64,000 nt of DNA from Serratia plymuthica NBRC 102599 (GCF_001590925.1 NZ_BCTU01000003.1:1-64000); one strand, 5' to 3'; positions 49,022 through 59,713 are shown, counted from the first letter of the stretch. Numbers and translations are program-made. Notes: generated by a model not told the origin, from the sequence alone.

Positions 49022-50071
49022 ATGACTGATATCGCGCAGTTGTTAGGAAAGGAAGCGGAAGACCTGTTGCAACACCGCTGTACCACCATCCCTGCTGAGA
49101 ATCTGTACCTGCCGGGCGCCGACTTTGTCGACCGGATAATGATCGATAACAACCGTCCCAATACCGTCCTTCGTTCCATGCAAACCCTGCTCAACCATGG
49201 CCGCCTGGCCGGCACCGGTTACCTGTCGATTCTGCCGGTCGATCAGGGCATTGAACACTCGGCCGGCGCTTCTTTCGCCGCCAACCCCTTGTATTTTGAT
49301 CCGAAAAACATCGTCGAACTGGCAATCGAAGCCGGCTGTAACTGCGTCGCCTCCACCTACGGGGTGCTGGCGTCGGTATCACGCCGCTATGCCCACAAAA
49401 TTCCGTTCCTGGTCAAACTGAACCATAACGAGACCCTGAGCTATCCGACGCAATACGACCAGACGCTGTACGCCAGCGTCGAGCAGGCTTTCAATATGGG
49501 GGCGGTCGCGGTCGGCGCAACGATTTACTTCGGCTCCGAGCAATCTCGCCGCCAGATCGAGGAGATCTCTGCCGCCTTCGAACGTGCGCACGAGCTGGGC
49601 ATGGTCACCGTACTCTGGGCCTATCTGCGTAACCCGGCGTTCACCAAAGACGGCGTGGATTATCATTCCAGCGCCGATCTCACCGGCCAGGCCAACCATA
49701 TTGCCGCCACCATCGGCGCCGATATCGTCAAGCAAAAAATGGCGGAAAACAACGGCGGCTACCGCGCAGTAAAATTCGGCTACACCGATGACCGCGTCTA
49801 CAACAAGCTGACCACCGATCACCCGATAGATCTGGTGCGTTACCAGTTGGCCAACTGCTATATGGGCCGCGCGGGCTTGATCAACTCCGGCGGCGCCGCC
49901 GGTGAAAACGACCTGCAGGAATCGGTGCGCACCGCAGTCATCAACAAGCGTGCAGGCGGCATGGGCCTGATCCTGGGGCGCAAGGCGTTCAAGAAATCGA
50001 TGAAAGAAGGCGTGGCGCTGATCAACGCCGTGCAGGACACCTATCTGGACAAAAAAGTCACCATCGCCTGA
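49022..50071 (+). CDS. fbaB: Class I fructose-bisphosphate aldolase FbaB
   Basis: Cleaves fructose 1,6-bisphosphate by a Schiff-base mechanism; in E. coli expressed mainly during gluconeogenic growth. The 349-residue length equals the family norm. DhnA-type segments are [38 protein letters not shown], the likely catalytic-Lys region [15 protein letters not shown], and [17 protein letters not shown] 49022 has GGAG at spacing 7. A terminator follows. Confidence 0.96.
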   Translation: MTDIAQLLGKEAEDLLQHRCTTIPAENLYLPGADFVDRIMIDNNRPNTVLRSMQTLLNHGRLAGTGYLSILPVDQGIEHSAGASFAANPLYFDPKNIVELAIEAGCNCVASTYGVLASVSRRYAHKIPFLVKLNHNETLSYPTQYDQTLYASVEQAFNMGAVAVGATIYFGSEQSRRQIEEISAAFERAHELGMVTVLWAYLRNPAFTKDGVDYHSSADLTGQANHIAATIGADIVKQKMAENNGGYRAVKFGYTDDRVYNKLTTDHPIDLVRYQLANCYMGRAGLINSGGAAGENDLQESVRTAVINKRAGGMGLILGRKAFKKSMKEGVALINAVQDTYLDKKVTIA

Positions 50072-50090
50072 TCCCTTTCCCTGTCCCCAC

Positions 50091-50113
50091 AGCCCGGTAC
50101 GCCGGGCTTTTTT
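50091..50113 (+). terminator. Rho-independent terminator of fbaB
   Basis: AGCCCGG-TACG-CCGGGCT followed by six T. Confidence 0.92.
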
Positions 50114-50155
50114 GTGCCTGTCTTCCGCCAATCCTTTCGTTTTATCCTTATTTTT

Positions 50156-50215
50156 CTTTCATAATTAACTTTCACAATAAAATATTTATCTTTCAAAATG
50201 TGATCTATTTAAAAC
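50156..50215 (+). promoter_or_regulatory. srl operon control region: CTTTCA repeats and CRP half-site
   Basis: Three copies of CTTTCA(T/C/A)AAT begin at 50156, 50169 and 50190 in a very AT-rich stretch. DeoR-family sugar repressors commonly bind repeated CTTTC motifs, and similar copies precede srlR, so these are candidate SrlR operators. TGTGATCTATTT (50200-50211) offers one good CRP half-site. Confidence 0.5.
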
Positions 50216-50221
50216 AAATGA

Positions 50222-50854
<633 letters not shown>

Positions 50855-50869
50855 TCCGTGGAGTGCAGC

Positions 50870-51850
50870 ATGAGTGCTTATATCCGTATTGAGAAAGGCG
50901 CCAGCGGCTGGGGTGGCCCATTGGAAATTGCTGTCGAACCCGGCAAGAAAGTGGTGTACATCACCGCCGGCACCCGCCCTTCGATCGTCGATCGGCTCAG
51001 CGAGCTGACCGGCTGGCCGGCAGTCGACGGCTTTAAAGAGGGCGAACCGCCGGCGGAAGAGATTGGCGTGATGGTGATCGACTGCGGCGGCACCCTGCGC
51101 TGCGGGTTATATCCGAAGCGCCGCATCCCGACGGTCAATATCCACGCCACCGGCCAGTCCGGCCCGCTGGCGCAGTTTATCCTCGAGGACATTTACGTCT
51201 CCGGCGTACGCGACAACAACATCAGCCTGGTGGCGTCGGCAACCGATACTGCGCAAAAGGCCCCCGCCCCGCAGCCCAAAGGGCGGGATTACGACACCAG
51301 CAAAAAAATCACCGAACAGAGCGACGGCCTGCTGGCCAAGGTCGGTATGGGCATGGGTTCGGTGGTGGCGGTGTTCTTCCAGGCCGGGCGCGACACCATC
51401 GACACGGTGCTGAAAACCATCCTGCCGTTTATGGCGTTCGTCTCGGCGTTGATCGGCATCATCATGGCCTCGGGTCTGGGTGATTTTATCGCCCACGGCC
51501 TGACGCCGCTGGCCAGCAGCCCAATCGGCCTGGTGACGCTGGCGCTGATCTGTTCCTTCCCGCTGTTGTCGCCCTTCCTCGGCCCCGGCGCGGTGATCGC
51601 CCAGGTGATTGGCGTGCTGGTCGGGGTGCAGATCGGTCTCGGGCATATTCCGCCGCAGCTGGCGCTGCCTGCGCTGTTTGCGATTAACGCGCAGGCTGCC
51701 TGCGACTTTATTCCGGTCGGCCTGTCGCTGGCGGAGGCCAAACAGGACACCGTGCGGGTCGGCGTGCCGTCGGTACTGGTCGGGCGTTTCCTGACCGGTG
51801 CGCCAACGGTACTGATCGCCTGGGCCGCTTCGGCCTTCATCTATCAATGA
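50870..51850 (+). CDS. srlE: Sorbitol PTS enzyme IIBC subunit (SrlE)
   Basis: A 326-residue subunit. The N-terminal IIB domain has the phosphorylated Cys in [18 protein letters not shown] (about residue 70). A charged linker at about residues 128-145 precedes the membrane IIC domain ([40 protein letters not shown]). It starts 15 bp after srlA with GGAG upstream. Confidence 0.95.
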   Translation: MSAYIRIEKGASGWGGPLEIAVEPGKKVVYITAGTRPSIVDRLSELTGWPAVDGFKEGEPPAEEIGVMVIDCGGTLRCGLYPKRRIPTVNIHATGQSGPLAQFILEDIYVSGVRDNNISLVASATDTAQKAPAPQPKGRDYDTSKKITEQSDGLLAKVGMGMGSVVAVFFQAGRDTIDTVLKTILPFMAFVSALIGIIMASGLGDFIAHGLTPLASSPIGLVTLALICSFPLLSPFLGPGAVIAQVIGVLVGVQIGLGHIPPQLALPALFAINAQAACDFIPVGLSLAEAKQDTVRVGVPSVLVGRFLTGAPTVLIAWAASAFIYQ

Positions 51851-51873
51851 CACTGTTTTGCAGGGAAAAGATC

Positions 51874-52236
51874 ATGCACACCATTTTCCACACCACCATT
51901 ACGCAGATTGGCGGCAGCGCCCGTGAGGCATTGCAGGATGACATGCTGATCACCTTCCGCGAAGGCGCGCCGGCGGACATCGAAGAGTTTTGCTTTATCC
52001 ATCGGCACGGCGACACCGCCGGCGAATTGCAGGTTGGCGGCTGGATGGAGCTGGCGGAGCAGCGTTATCCGATCACCGCCGTCGGCAGCGTCGCGACGCA
52101 AAACCTACGCGAGCTGGGTCATGTCACCGTACGCTTCGACGGCGTAACCCAGGCCGAGTTTCCGGGTTCGATCCACGTTTCCGGCGCCACGCCGGCTGAT
52201 ATCCCGTTAGGCAGCACGCTGAAATTTATTGCATAA
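51874..52236 (+). CDS. srlB: Sorbitol PTS enzyme IIA component (SrlB)
   Basis: A 120-residue cytosolic phosphocarrier. The phospho-His lies in EFCFIHRHGD (about residue 43), and ITAVGSVATQNLRELGHVTV matches the family. It passes phosphate from HPr to SrlE. ATG 51874 has AGGGA upstream. Confidence 0.94.
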   Translation: MHTIFHTTITQIGGSAREALQDDMLITFREGAPADIEEFCFIHRHGDTAGELQVGGWMELAEQRYPITAVGSVATQNLRELGHVTVRFDGVTQAEFPGSIHVSGATPADIPLGSTLKFIA

Positions 52237-52246
52237 GGAGTAGACC

Positions 52247-53026
52247 ATGTCTGAAGTAGCGGTAGTGATTGGCGGCGGCCAAACCTTAGGTGCGTTTTTA
52301 TCTCATGGCCTGGCGCAGGCGGGTTACCGGGTCGCGGTGGCCGATTTGAACGCCAACAATGCCCGGCAGGTGGCGCAACAGATTAACCATGAGTTCGGTG
52401 CGGGCCGCGCCCAGGCTTTCCAGGCCGACGCCACCGACGAGCAGAGCGTCATTGCGCTGGCGGCGGCGGTGGATCAGGCGTTCGGCCAGGCCAATCTGCT
52501 GGTTTACAGCGCCGGTATCGCCAAGGCGGCGCCGATCACCGATTTCCTGCTGGGGGATTTTGACCGCTCGTTGCAGGTCAATCTTGTCGGCTATTTTCTG
52601 TGCGCCCGCGAGTTTTCCCGCCTGATGATCCGCGACGGCGTGGCCGGCCGTATCATCCAGATCAACTCCAAATCCGGCAAGGTGGGCAGCAAGCACAACT
52701 CCGGTTACAGCGCGGCCAAGTTCGGCGGCGTGGGGCTGACCCAGTCGCTGGCGCTCGATCTGGCGGAATACGGCATTACCGTGCATTCACTGATGCTCGG
52801 CAACCTGCTGAAGTCGCCGATGTTCCAGTCGCTGCTGCCGCAATACGCGCAAAAGCTGGGGATCGAGCCGGATCAGGTCGAAAAATATTACACCGACAAG
52901 GTGCCGTTGAAACGCGGCTGCGACTATCAGGACGTGCTGAACACCCTGCTGTTTTACGCCAGCGACAAGGCGTCTTACTGTACCGGCCAGTCGATTAACA
53001 TCACCGGCGGCCAGGTGATGTTCTGA
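52247..53026 (+). CDS. srlD: Sorbitol-6-phosphate 2-dehydrogenase (SrlD)
   Basis: Short-chain dehydrogenase converting sorbitol 6-phosphate to fructose 6-phosphate. The 259-residue product has an N-terminal cofactor loop (VIGGGQTLGAFL), the catalytic Ser region INSKSGKVGSKHNSGYSAAK with YxxxK, and the C-terminal NITGGQVMF. Strong SD (AAGGAG). Confidence 0.96.
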   Translation: MSEVAVVIGGGQTLGAFLSHGLAQAGYRVAVADLNANNARQVAQQINHEFGAGRAQAFQADATDEQSVIALAAAVDQAFGQANLLVYSAGIAKAAPITDFLLGDFDRSLQVNLVGYFLCAREFSRLMIRDGVAGRIIQINSKSGKVGSKHNSGYSAAKFGGVGLTQSLALDLAEYGITVHSLMLGNLLKSPMFQSLLPQYAQKLGIEPDQVEKYYTDKVPLKRGCDYQDVLNTLLFYASDKASYCTGQSINITGGQVMF

Positions 53027-53036
53027 TGTGATCGCC

Positions 53037-53058
53037 TCCCCCTCCACCCGGAGGGGGA
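53037..53058 (+). terminator. Hairpin between srlD and gutM
   Basis: TCCCCCTCC-ACCC-GGAGGGGGA is a perfect 9-bp stem without a T-run. It probably stabilises the upstream mRNA or reduces expression of the regulatory genes downstream, rather than ending transcription. Confidence 0.5.
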
Positions 53059-53071
53059 TTAAGGAGGCATT

Positions 53072-53428
53072 ATGACTCAAGCATTGGTTATCTTCGCCGT
53101 ACTGGCCTGGCTGCTGCAAATCGGCCTTGGCGGGTGGCAAATCCGCCATTTCAACCGCGCCTTCGATCGCCTGTGCCGGCAGGGCACCGTCGGCGTCGGG
53201 CGCTCCGGCGGCCGTTTTCAACCCCGGGTCGTGCTGGCGCTGGCTTTCGATGCCGAGCGGCGAGTGTGCGGTAGCCTGCTGATGCGCGGCCTGACCATCT
53301 TCGCCCGCCCGCAGCCGCTCACGCATTTGCACGGCCTGCATCAACAGGATTTGCGCCCGGATGTGATCTTCCCCGAGGATCGCGCATGCCGGACTGCACT
53401 ATCGTTAGCGATTGCCCCTAAATCATGA
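53072..53428 (+). CDS. gutM: Glucitol operon activator GutM
   Basis: A 118-residue protein with an N-terminal membrane-type segment (ALVIFAVLAWLLQIGLGGWQ) and the family motif GGWQIRHFNRAFDRLCRQG. In E. coli GutM activates the srl operon by a poorly understood mechanism. Strong SD (AAGGAGG). Confidence 0.92.
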   Translation: MTQALVIFAVLAWLLQIGLGGWQIRHFNRAFDRLCRQGTVGVGRSGGRFQPRVVLALAFDAERRVCGSLLMRGLTIFARPQPLTHLHGLHQQDLRPDVIFPEDRACRTALSLAIAPKS

Positions 53429-53430
53429 TA

Positions 53431-53462
53431 TTTTCACATTAAAAGACATTACCTTTCATATT
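53431..53462 (+). promoter_or_regulatory. CTTTCA-type operator candidates upstream of srlR
   Basis: TTTTCACATT (53431-53440) and CTTTCATATT (53453-53462) repeat the motif found three times upstream of srlA, about two helical turns apart. This suggests a separate, autoregulated srlR promoter. Confidence 0.45.
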
Positions 53463-53511
53463 GAATTATTCGCTGAAGGGAAATGCCCACCCCTTGTGAA
53501 CGGGAATCGCG

Positions 53512-54285
53512 ATGAAACCAAAGCAGCGGCAGGCCGCTATCCTTGAATATCTGCAGCGGCATGGCAAAACGGCAGTGGACGCCCTGGCCGAGCATTTTTC
53601 CACTACCGGCACCACCATCCGCAAGGATCTCACCCTGCTGGAAGACGAAGGCGAGGTGATCCGCACTTACGGCGGCGTGGTGCTCAGCCGCGACGACGGC
53701 GACCAGCCGATCGACCGTAAAACCCATATCAACAGCGAAAAGAAACGCCAAATCGCTTACGCCGCCATCAAGCTGATTAACGACGGCGACTCGTTGATTT
53801 TCGATGCCGGCAGCACGGTGCTGCAAATGGTCCCGCATCTGGCGCAGTTCAATAACATCACTGTGATGACCAACAGCCTGCATATCGTCAACGCGCTGGT
53901 GGAGCTGGACAACGACCAAACCATCCTGATGCCCGGCGGCACCTACCGCAAAAAATCGGCCTCGTTCCACGGTAGCCTGGCGGAATCGGCGTTCCAGAAG
54001 TTCAGCTTCGACAAATTGTTTATTGGCGCGGACGGGGTCGATCTCAACGCCGGCGTCACCACCTTTAACGAGGTGCATAACGTCAGCAAGGCGATGTGCG
54101 AGGCCGCCAGCCGCATTATCCTGCTGGTGGATTCGTCGAAATTCGGCCGTAAAAGCCCGAACGTGGTGTGCGACCTGAGCGCCGTGGATACGCTGATCAC
54201 CGATAAAAACATCAATCCGGATTACCTCGCCGCGCTGCAAGCGAAAGGCATCAATATCATTCTGGTAGGAGATTCCGATGAGTAA
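53512..54285 (+). CDS. srlR: DeoR-family sorbitol repressor SrlR
   Basis: A 257-residue regulator with an N-terminal DeoR HTH ([40 protein letters not shown]). The C-terminal sugar-phosphate sensor domain ([34 protein letters not shown]) follows. It represses the srl operon in E. coli. It overlaps gutQ by 8 bp. Confidence 0.95.
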   Translation: MKPKQRQAAILEYLQRHGKTAVDALAEHFSTTGTTIRKDLTLLEDEGEVIRTYGGVVLSRDDGDQPIDRKTHINSEKKRQIAYAAIKLINDGDSLIFDAGSTVLQMVPHLAQFNNITVMTNSLHIVNALVELDNDQTILMPGGTYRKKSASFHGSLAESAFQKFSFDKLFIGADGVDLNAGVTTFNEVHNVSKAMCEAASRIILLVDSSKFGRKSPNVVCDLSAVDTLITDKNINPDYLAALQAKGINIILVGDSDE

Positions 54286-55249
54286 CGCTACTGCCCTGCT
54301 GGCCTTTGCCCGCGAAACGCTGGAAATTGAGCTGACCGAAGCTCAGCGCCTGCTGGCGCGCCTGGACGACAATTTCGTCTGCGCCTGCGAACTGCTGTTG
54401 AACTGCCGGGGCAAGGCGGTGATTTCCGGCATCGGCAAATCCGGCCATATCGGCAAAAAAATTGCCGCCTCGCTGGCCAGCACCGGCACGCCGTCGTTCT
54501 TCGTCCATCCTGCGGAGGCGCTGCACGGCGATCTCGGCATGATCGGCGCCGACGACGTGGTGGTATTTATCTCCTATTCCGGCCGCGCCAAGGAGCTGGA
54601 TTTGATCCTGCCGCTGCTGGCGGAAAATAACATTCCGGTGATCGCCATTACCGGCGGCAAAGAGTCGCCGCTGGCGCTGGCCGCCGCCTGCGTGCTGGAC
54701 ATCAGCGTCGAACGTGAGGCCTGCCCGATGGGGCTGGCCCCCACTTCCAGCGCGGTCAATACGCTGATGATGGGCGACGCGCTGGCAATGGCATTGATGC
54801 GCCAACGCGGGTTCAACGCCGAAGACTTTGCACGCTCCCATCCGGGCGGCAGCCTGGGCGCGCGCCTGTTGAACCGGGTACACCACCTGATGCGCACCGG
54901 CGATCGCCTGCCGCAGGTCAGTGAAAACGCCAACGTAATGGAAGCGATGCTGGAACTGAGCCGCACCGGGCTGGGGTTGGTGCCGGTGTGCGATGCGCAG
55001 CAAAAAGTGGTGGGGGTGTTTACCGACGGCGACCTGCGCCGCTGGTTGGTGAAAGGCCATAGCCTGCAGGATGCGTTGGGCCAGGCGATTACCCGCCCCG
55101 GCTACCGCTTGCCGGAACAGTGGCGCGCCGGAGAAGCGCTGGAAGCCTTGCACGAACAGCACATCAGCGCCGCGCCGGTGGTCAATCTGGATGGCGTGCT
55201 GGTGGGCGCCATCAACCTGCACGATCTGCATCAGGCCGGCATTGGCTGA
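54278..55249 (+). CDS. gutQ: D-arabinose 5-phosphate isomerase GutQ
   Basis: Interconverts ribulose 5-phosphate and arabinose 5-phosphate. The 323-residue product has a SIS domain ([38 protein letters not shown]) and a tandem CBS pair (from about residue 205: [24 protein letters not shown]). Last gene of the srl operon, as in E. coli. Confidence 0.96.
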   Translation: MSNATALLAFARETLEIELTEAQRLLARLDDNFVCACELLLNCRGKAVISGIGKSGHIGKKIAASLASTGTPSFFVHPAEALHGDLGMIGADDVVVFISYSGRAKELDLILPLLAENNIPVIAITGGKESPLALAAACVLDISVEREACPMGLAPTSSAVNTLMMGDALAMALMRQRGFNAEDFARSHPGGSLGARLLNRVHHLMRTGDRLPQVSENANVMEAMLELSRTGLGLVPVCDAQQKVVGVFTDGDLRRWLVKGHSLQDALGQAITRPGYRLPEQWRAGEALEALHEQHISAAPVVNLDGVLVGAINLHDLHQAGIG

Positions 55250-55262
55250 GTGCGTGGCCTCA

Positions 55263-55297
55263 GGGCGCAGGCAATGAACTGCGCCCCAGGTCGTTTT
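55263..55297. terminator. Terminator between gutQ and ivy
   Basis: GGGCGCAG-GCAATGAA-CTGCGCCC, with CGTTTT beyond on the plus side. It lies between convergent genes and can serve gutQ. Confidence 0.6.
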
Positions 55298-55754
55298 ATT
55301 TCCAGTCGGGATTGCTCTCGAACTGTTTTTTCAGCAGCGCCTTCATGTCTTCGTCCGGCTTGCCCAGCCATTGGTATTTGGCGTATTTCTTTGGATGATC
55401 GATCGCTTCCGGTTTGTCGGCGACTTCTACCCGCACGCCCCAGGCCTGGGATTTGTCTTCTTTAAACGCCACGATCAAAAAGTTGTTGGCGCAGTCGTGC
55501 GGCTTGCACAGATTGCCTACCAGATAGTTCTGCCCCTTCCAGCTCAGGCTTTGCGCCGGAGTGGAAGTGCCCATCCCCTTACGCGCCCAGCCCGGCAGGC
55601 GAGCCTGCCCCTTCACCATGTTCTGCCAGCTGGTTTGATAGCCCGGCTGCTGGATCACGTCCGAGGTGGTAACAATCTGCTGGGCAACGCTGCCCGCACT
55701 GAGACTGAGTAACGCGCCGAAGATGGCGCAGCGAAGTGCGTTTTGTCCTGTCAT
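55296..55754 (-). CDS. ivy: Ivy-type inhibitor of vertebrate lysozyme
   Basis: A periplasmic C-type lysozyme inhibitor by homology. The 152-residue product has a signal peptide (residues about 1-25, ending SVAQ). The inhibitory loop motif CKPHDC is flanked by the Ivy pattern MVKGQARLPGWARKG..TPAQ. It differs from E. coli Ivy in most other positions. It lies 86 bp after thiD on the same strand; a GC palindrome (CCCGGC-GAGC-GCCGGG) in the gap may separate the transcripts. Confidence 0.85.
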   Translation of the reverse strand: MTGQNALRCAIFGALLSLSAGSVAQQIVTTSDVIQQPGYQTSWQNMVKGQARLPGWARKGMGTSTPAQSLSWKGQNYLVGNLCKPHDCANNFLIVAFKEDKSQAWGVRVEVADKPEAIDHPKKYAKYQWLGKPDEDMKALLKKQFESNPDWK

Positions 55755-55840
55755 GGCCTTCTCCCTTGGTTAAATCCGATCGTACCCGGCGAGCGCCGGG
55801 CATGGATCCAGTCTGACCACAACAACGGCAAAAAGTTGAA

Positions 55841-56637
<797 letters not shown>

Positions 56638-56641
<4 letters not shown>

Positions 56642-57432
56642 TGCAGCTCCTCCGCACGCAGTTGATACAAGGCGTCGAGGAACGCCGGGGTAAAGCTGCC
56701 CGGCCCCGCAGCCCGGTGCGTAGCCCGCTCGCCGCAAAGCGACATCACCCGGCAAGCGGTCGCGACGTTGTCCAGCCGATCGCCCGGCAGGCTGCAAAAT
56801 GCCGCCACCACCGCCGACAGGGCGCAACCGGTGCCCACCACCCGCGTCATCAGCGCATCGCCACCGGCGACCGCCCAGTCGCGCCGGCCATCGGTGATGT
56901 AATCCACCACGCCGGTTACCGCCACCACCGCGCCGCTGAGCTGCGCCAGTTCGCGTGCCGCCGGCAAAGCCGCCAGCGAGTCGTCGGTGCTGTCTACGCC
57001 GCGCCCGGCGCTCTGCCGGCCGCTCAGCGCCATAATTTCAGACGCGTTGCCACGGATCGCCGCCGGCTTCTCGCCCAGCAAACGACGGGCAAAGGCGGTG
57101 CGGTACGCCAACCCGCCTACTGCCACCGGATCCAGCGTCCAGGGCGTTCCCGCCAAATTGGCAGCTTCTACCGCCGCCAGCATGGATTCGGCACGCGAGG
57201 CATTGAGAGTACCGATATTGATTAACAGGGCACTAGCCATCTGGCTGAACTGCGCCGCTTCGGTCGGTTCCACCACCATCGCCGGGGAAGCGCCAAGCGC
57301 CAGCAATACGTTAGCCGTCAGCTCCTGCACCACTTCGTTGGTCAGGCAGTGAATCAGCGGGGGCTGTTGTTTGAATTGGGTCAGACAGGCCGCGGCGCGG
57401 GCGCCGGGTAAAGCATCAGGTCGAGCGAACAT
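56638..57432 (-). CDS. thiM: Hydroxyethylthiazole kinase ThiM
   Basis: Salvage kinase for the thiazole moiety of thiamine, 264 residues. Family segments are [35 protein letters not shown] and the ATP-site [15 protein letters not shown] with its catalytic Cys. The GGGAGGAAT ribosome site lies inside a hairpin of the TPP-riboswitch leader, so translation is probably feedback-controlled. Confidence 0.97.
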
Positions 57433-57438
57433 ATTCCT

Positions 57439-57474
57439 CCCAACCGGCGTTCAAGAAGGCGGGTACCGGTTGGG
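57439..57474 (-). promoter_or_regulatory. RBS-sequestering hairpin of thiM
   Basis: On the minus strand CCCAACCGG (57474-57466) pairs with CCGGTTGGG (57447-57439), whose last G residues belong to the ribosome site before ATG 57432. It sits directly after the TPP aptamer and is the probable expression platform. Confidence 0.7.
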
Positions 57475-57480
57475 GCACCG

Positions 57481-57555
57481 AGACTTCCCTACGCTGGCAT
57501 AATCCAGATCAGGTAATACGGGTAAAATCTCAGCCCCTTGGGGCACCCCGAGTCA
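57481..57555 (-). ncRNA. TPP riboswitch (THI element)
   Basis: Read on the minus strand, the aptamer landmarks occur in order: CTCGGGGTGCC, GGCTGAGA, ACCC, ACCTGATCTGGAT and GCCAGCGTAGGGAA. These are the conserved thi-box core. It controls thiM-thiD by binding thiamine pyrophosphate. Confidence 0.96.
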
Positions 57556-57628
57556 AGGAGGCCATTATTGGGGTTGCCGCCGGTGAGGTCAATCGCGCTA
57601 TAGTGTCAAAAAATAAAAAGGAGCTGCC

Positions 57629-58054
57629 ATGCAAACAAGACCCTACCGAGAAGCCGATCGCCCGTTCTTGCGCACCCTTTATCTGGCTGCGCGCAAGGCG
57701 GCGTTCACGTGGCGCGATACCGAAGATTACCGGCTGGAGGATTTCGACCGCTCGACGCTGGGCGAGGATATCTGGGTGGCGGAAGATCAGGGAAAACTGC
57801 TGGGGTTCGTGTCGATTTATCGCCAGGATAACTTCATTCACAACCTGTATGTCGATCCTCACCTCCCGCCACGCGGCGTCGGCACGGCCCTGCTGCAAGC
57901 GGCGGAGCGAACCTTTACCGCCACCGGCTCGCTGAAATGCCTGGTGAAAAACGAGAAGGCGCTGGCGTTTTACCATAAGCATGGCTGGCAAAAGATAACC
58001 ACCGGCAACGACGGCGGCGAAGAATACTACCTGCTGCATTCGCCTAAAAAATAG
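57629..58054 (+). CDS. GNAT N-acetyltransferase
   Basis: A 141-residue acetyltransferase. TRPYREADRPFLRTLYLAAR at the start, the beta-4 strand NLYVDPHLPPRGVGTALLQA (acetyl-CoA loop) and CLVKNEKALAFYHKHGW are typical of the YafP/PA4794-like group. Substrate unknown. Strong SD (AAGGAG). It is divergent from the thi leader and is followed by a repeat-borne terminator. Confidence 0.88.
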   Translation: MQTRPYREADRPFLRTLYLAARKAAFTWRDTEDYRLEDFDRSTLGEDIWVAEDQGKLLGFVSIYRQDNFIHNLYVDPHLPPRGVGTALLQAAERTFTATGSLKCLVKNEKALAFYHKHGWQKITTGNDGGEEYYLLHSPKK

Positions 58055-58056
58055 CG

Positions 58057-58103
58057 TCACTCGCTGTGAGCCGAACTGGAAAAGGCCTGACATCGTCAGG
58101 CTT
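58057..58103 (+). repeat. Direct repeat, left copy, containing a terminator hairpin
   Basis: A 47-bp segment ending in GCCTGAC-ATC-GTCAGGC matches the segment at 59488-59534 at about 41 positions. The hairpin directly follows the GNAT gene and probably terminates it. With the right copy it brackets the AT-rich effector/immunity pair. Confidence 0.7.
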
Positions 58104-58325
58104 GAGGTTGACGATAAAATACGGGTTTTGTTTCATGGGTAGAGCGCAGGACATACCCCAACATGCGGCATTTAGCAGGTTTGCAACGTAGGCAGACTCA
58201 AGTGCCTGAAAACTGAAATTGTGTTGTTGAGTTCATCCTGGAGATCTCAAAAAGTGAGTGTGCTTACAAGCAAATGCCCCTACTTCTACAAAAATATTTA
58301 TGCCGAAGGATAACTCTCTAAGAAA
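58104..58325. other. Non-coding stretch between the left repeat and the lipoprotein gene
   Basis: No coding frame with recognisable content; composition shifts from GC-rich to AT-rich across it. It probably holds the left boundary of the inserted segment. Confidence 0.4.
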
Positions 58326-58733
58326 CTAGTTAATATCTATCGCTTTTAATTCTCCTTTATCCATCCATAAAGAAAACGTCACACTATAACTCCTGCCATT
58401 GTTCACGGTATCATTTTCATTTATATGTATTGAGTTAATAGAAAATACATATGCCTTACCATATTCAAATTTAAACCCAAAATTAGGCGCGCATTTATTT
58501 GGATATAACCTTGGGGCATTTTCAGTAGTGAAGGTTTTATTTAACATGTTCAGATCACTACCAACCTCGCTAATACTCAATGAAGATATACTTTCTCCTT
58601 CAGAACCTGGCGATATAACGCAAACACGACTTCCGACTGTAGTTACATTAGCTCTGTGATTTTCTGGTCGGGGATCATTCATGTGGCAAGATGTTATAAG
58701 TAAAACGAGAATAAACACGATTATAATTTTCAT
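58326..58733 (-). CDS. Small lipoprotein, putative T6SS immunity protein
   Basis: A 135-residue AT-rich gene. A lipoprotein signal (KIIIVFILVLLITSC, lipobox LITSC, Cys 16) is followed by NDPRPENHRANVTTVGSRVC and PRLYPNKCAPNFGFKFEYGK. This pattern is shared by putative periplasmic T6SS immunity lipoproteins (DUF7480-like), from memory of the family. It starts 12 bp after the metalloprotease-like gene, as expected for an effector-immunity pair. Immunity function is inference. Confidence 0.65.
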   Translation of the reverse strand: MKIIIVFILVLLITSCHMNDPRPENHRANVTTVGSRVCVISPGSEGESISSLSISEVGSDLNMLNKTFTTENAPRLYPNKCAPNFGFKFEYGKAYVFSINSIHINENDTVNNGRSYSVTFSLWMDKGELKAIDIN

Positions 58734-58745
58734 TAGTTCGCTACC

Positions 58746-59267
58746 TTATAAAATGGATGATGGTAGTATTTTTCTATATAGAGCAAAAGTGTTTCCATCC
58801 ACCGCCCCTTGAAACCCAGCTTGCCGGCCAATTTCACTTTTTAAACCCTCTATACCATAATTTTTCAGTAAAAAATAATCGGCTATGATTTGAGCCTGTT
58901 GCTCCATGTTGTATTTACTTAATTTCTTATTTGCGTCAATAGTGTATTTGTAAGTTGACGCCCAGCTAAAAACGCCTCTGGTTCTTACCCACATTCCGTG
59001 CTGATGTTGCCAGACATGTGTCATTTCATGCATAAAAAAATGTTGATTAGATTTTGATGATGAAGAAAAATCCTTGAGGTACGTTTCTTTTCTGAAATAC
59101 ATTTCACCGTTAGGTGTCATTCCAACAAACTTTCCCTGTAAACCAAATGGAAGATAACTTTCACAATGAACCCATACTTTATTCCATTGAATTGAGCTAC
59201 CAAAGACTGTTTGAGCTAAGTTTTTTTCGCCTAAAGTTAAGAGACGCAATGAACTTTCCGTTTCCAT
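58746..59267 (-). CDS. HExxH zinc-metallopeptidase-like protein, candidate T6SS effector
   Basis: A 173-residue protein. The HEMTHVWQHQHG motif (HExxH at residues 80-84) is preceded by LTLGEKNLAQTVFG and GMTPNGEMYFRKETYLKDFS, and followed by YNMEQQAQIIADYFLLKNYG. This matches the group annotated as Vgr-related or T6SS zinc-peptidase effectors. There is no signal peptide, fitting export by a dedicated machine. AAGGA precedes the ATG. AT-rich compared with neighbours, and upstream of a lipoprotein gene. No vgrG, hcp or PAAR gene is adjacent, so delivery is unproven. Confidence 0.7.
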   Translation of the reverse strand: METESSLRLLTLGEKNLAQTVFGSSIQWNKVWVHCESYLPFGLQGKFVGMTPNGEMYFRKETYLKDFSSSSKSNQHFFMHEMTHVWQHQHGMWVRTRGVFSWASTYKYTIDANKKLSKYNMEQQAQIIADYFLLKNYGIEGLKSEIGRQAGFQGAVDGNTFALYRKILPSSIL

Positions 59268-59713
59268 AAATAATCCTTTGTTAGGAGCATAAACATCAGC
59301 ATAGTAAGTGAATGATAAATTCAGGGTACAAAAGACTCAACCGAAGATTCATTTTTAGGAATTATGCCCGTATTCATAAAAAACCCCTGCTTCGTTGTCA
59401 CTATTACCATCACTTTATTGATCTTCTTCTCAAGATCAGGCAAAGCCGTTTGACTGTATTTTTTGATCCCCCCGTAACTGAATGACCTCACCCGCTGTGA
59501 ACCAAACCTGAAAAGGCCTGACATCGTCAGGCCTCTGGCACGGCTCAGACTACAACCCTTGCGAAACGATATCCTGCCTCGCAGGGATGTTAGCTACCCT
59601 GTGCAGAGGGCCTTTCAGCGCTGCCCTGCGCCAACGCAACAATGAGAATGGATTTCATTTGCGTTAAAGACTATCCTCCGGTTTACCTCTTACAGGCTAT
59701 TCAAGGAATGGAC
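59268..59713. other. Intergenic region with right repeat copy
   Basis: On the minus strand, 59321 to about 59480 is an open AT-rich frame (GIKKYSQTALPDLEKK and on to VESFVP), possibly a decayed gene remnant; it has no convincing start. The right repeat copy lies at 59488-59534. About 110 bp of GC-rich DNA without features follow, and then the ribosome site of the methyltransferase. Confidence 0.4.
59488..59534 (+). repeat. Direct repeat, right copy, containing a terminator hairpin
   Basis: Same orientation and hairpin (GGCCTGAC-ATC-GTCAGGCC) as the copy at 58057-58103, about 1.4 kb away. Confidence 0.7.

Noticed and set aside
59321-59524. Minus-strand frame of 67 codons as a third gene of the effector cassette
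   Set aside because: Its start lies inside the repeat hairpin without a ribosome site and the product matches no family I know; noted only as a possible remnant.
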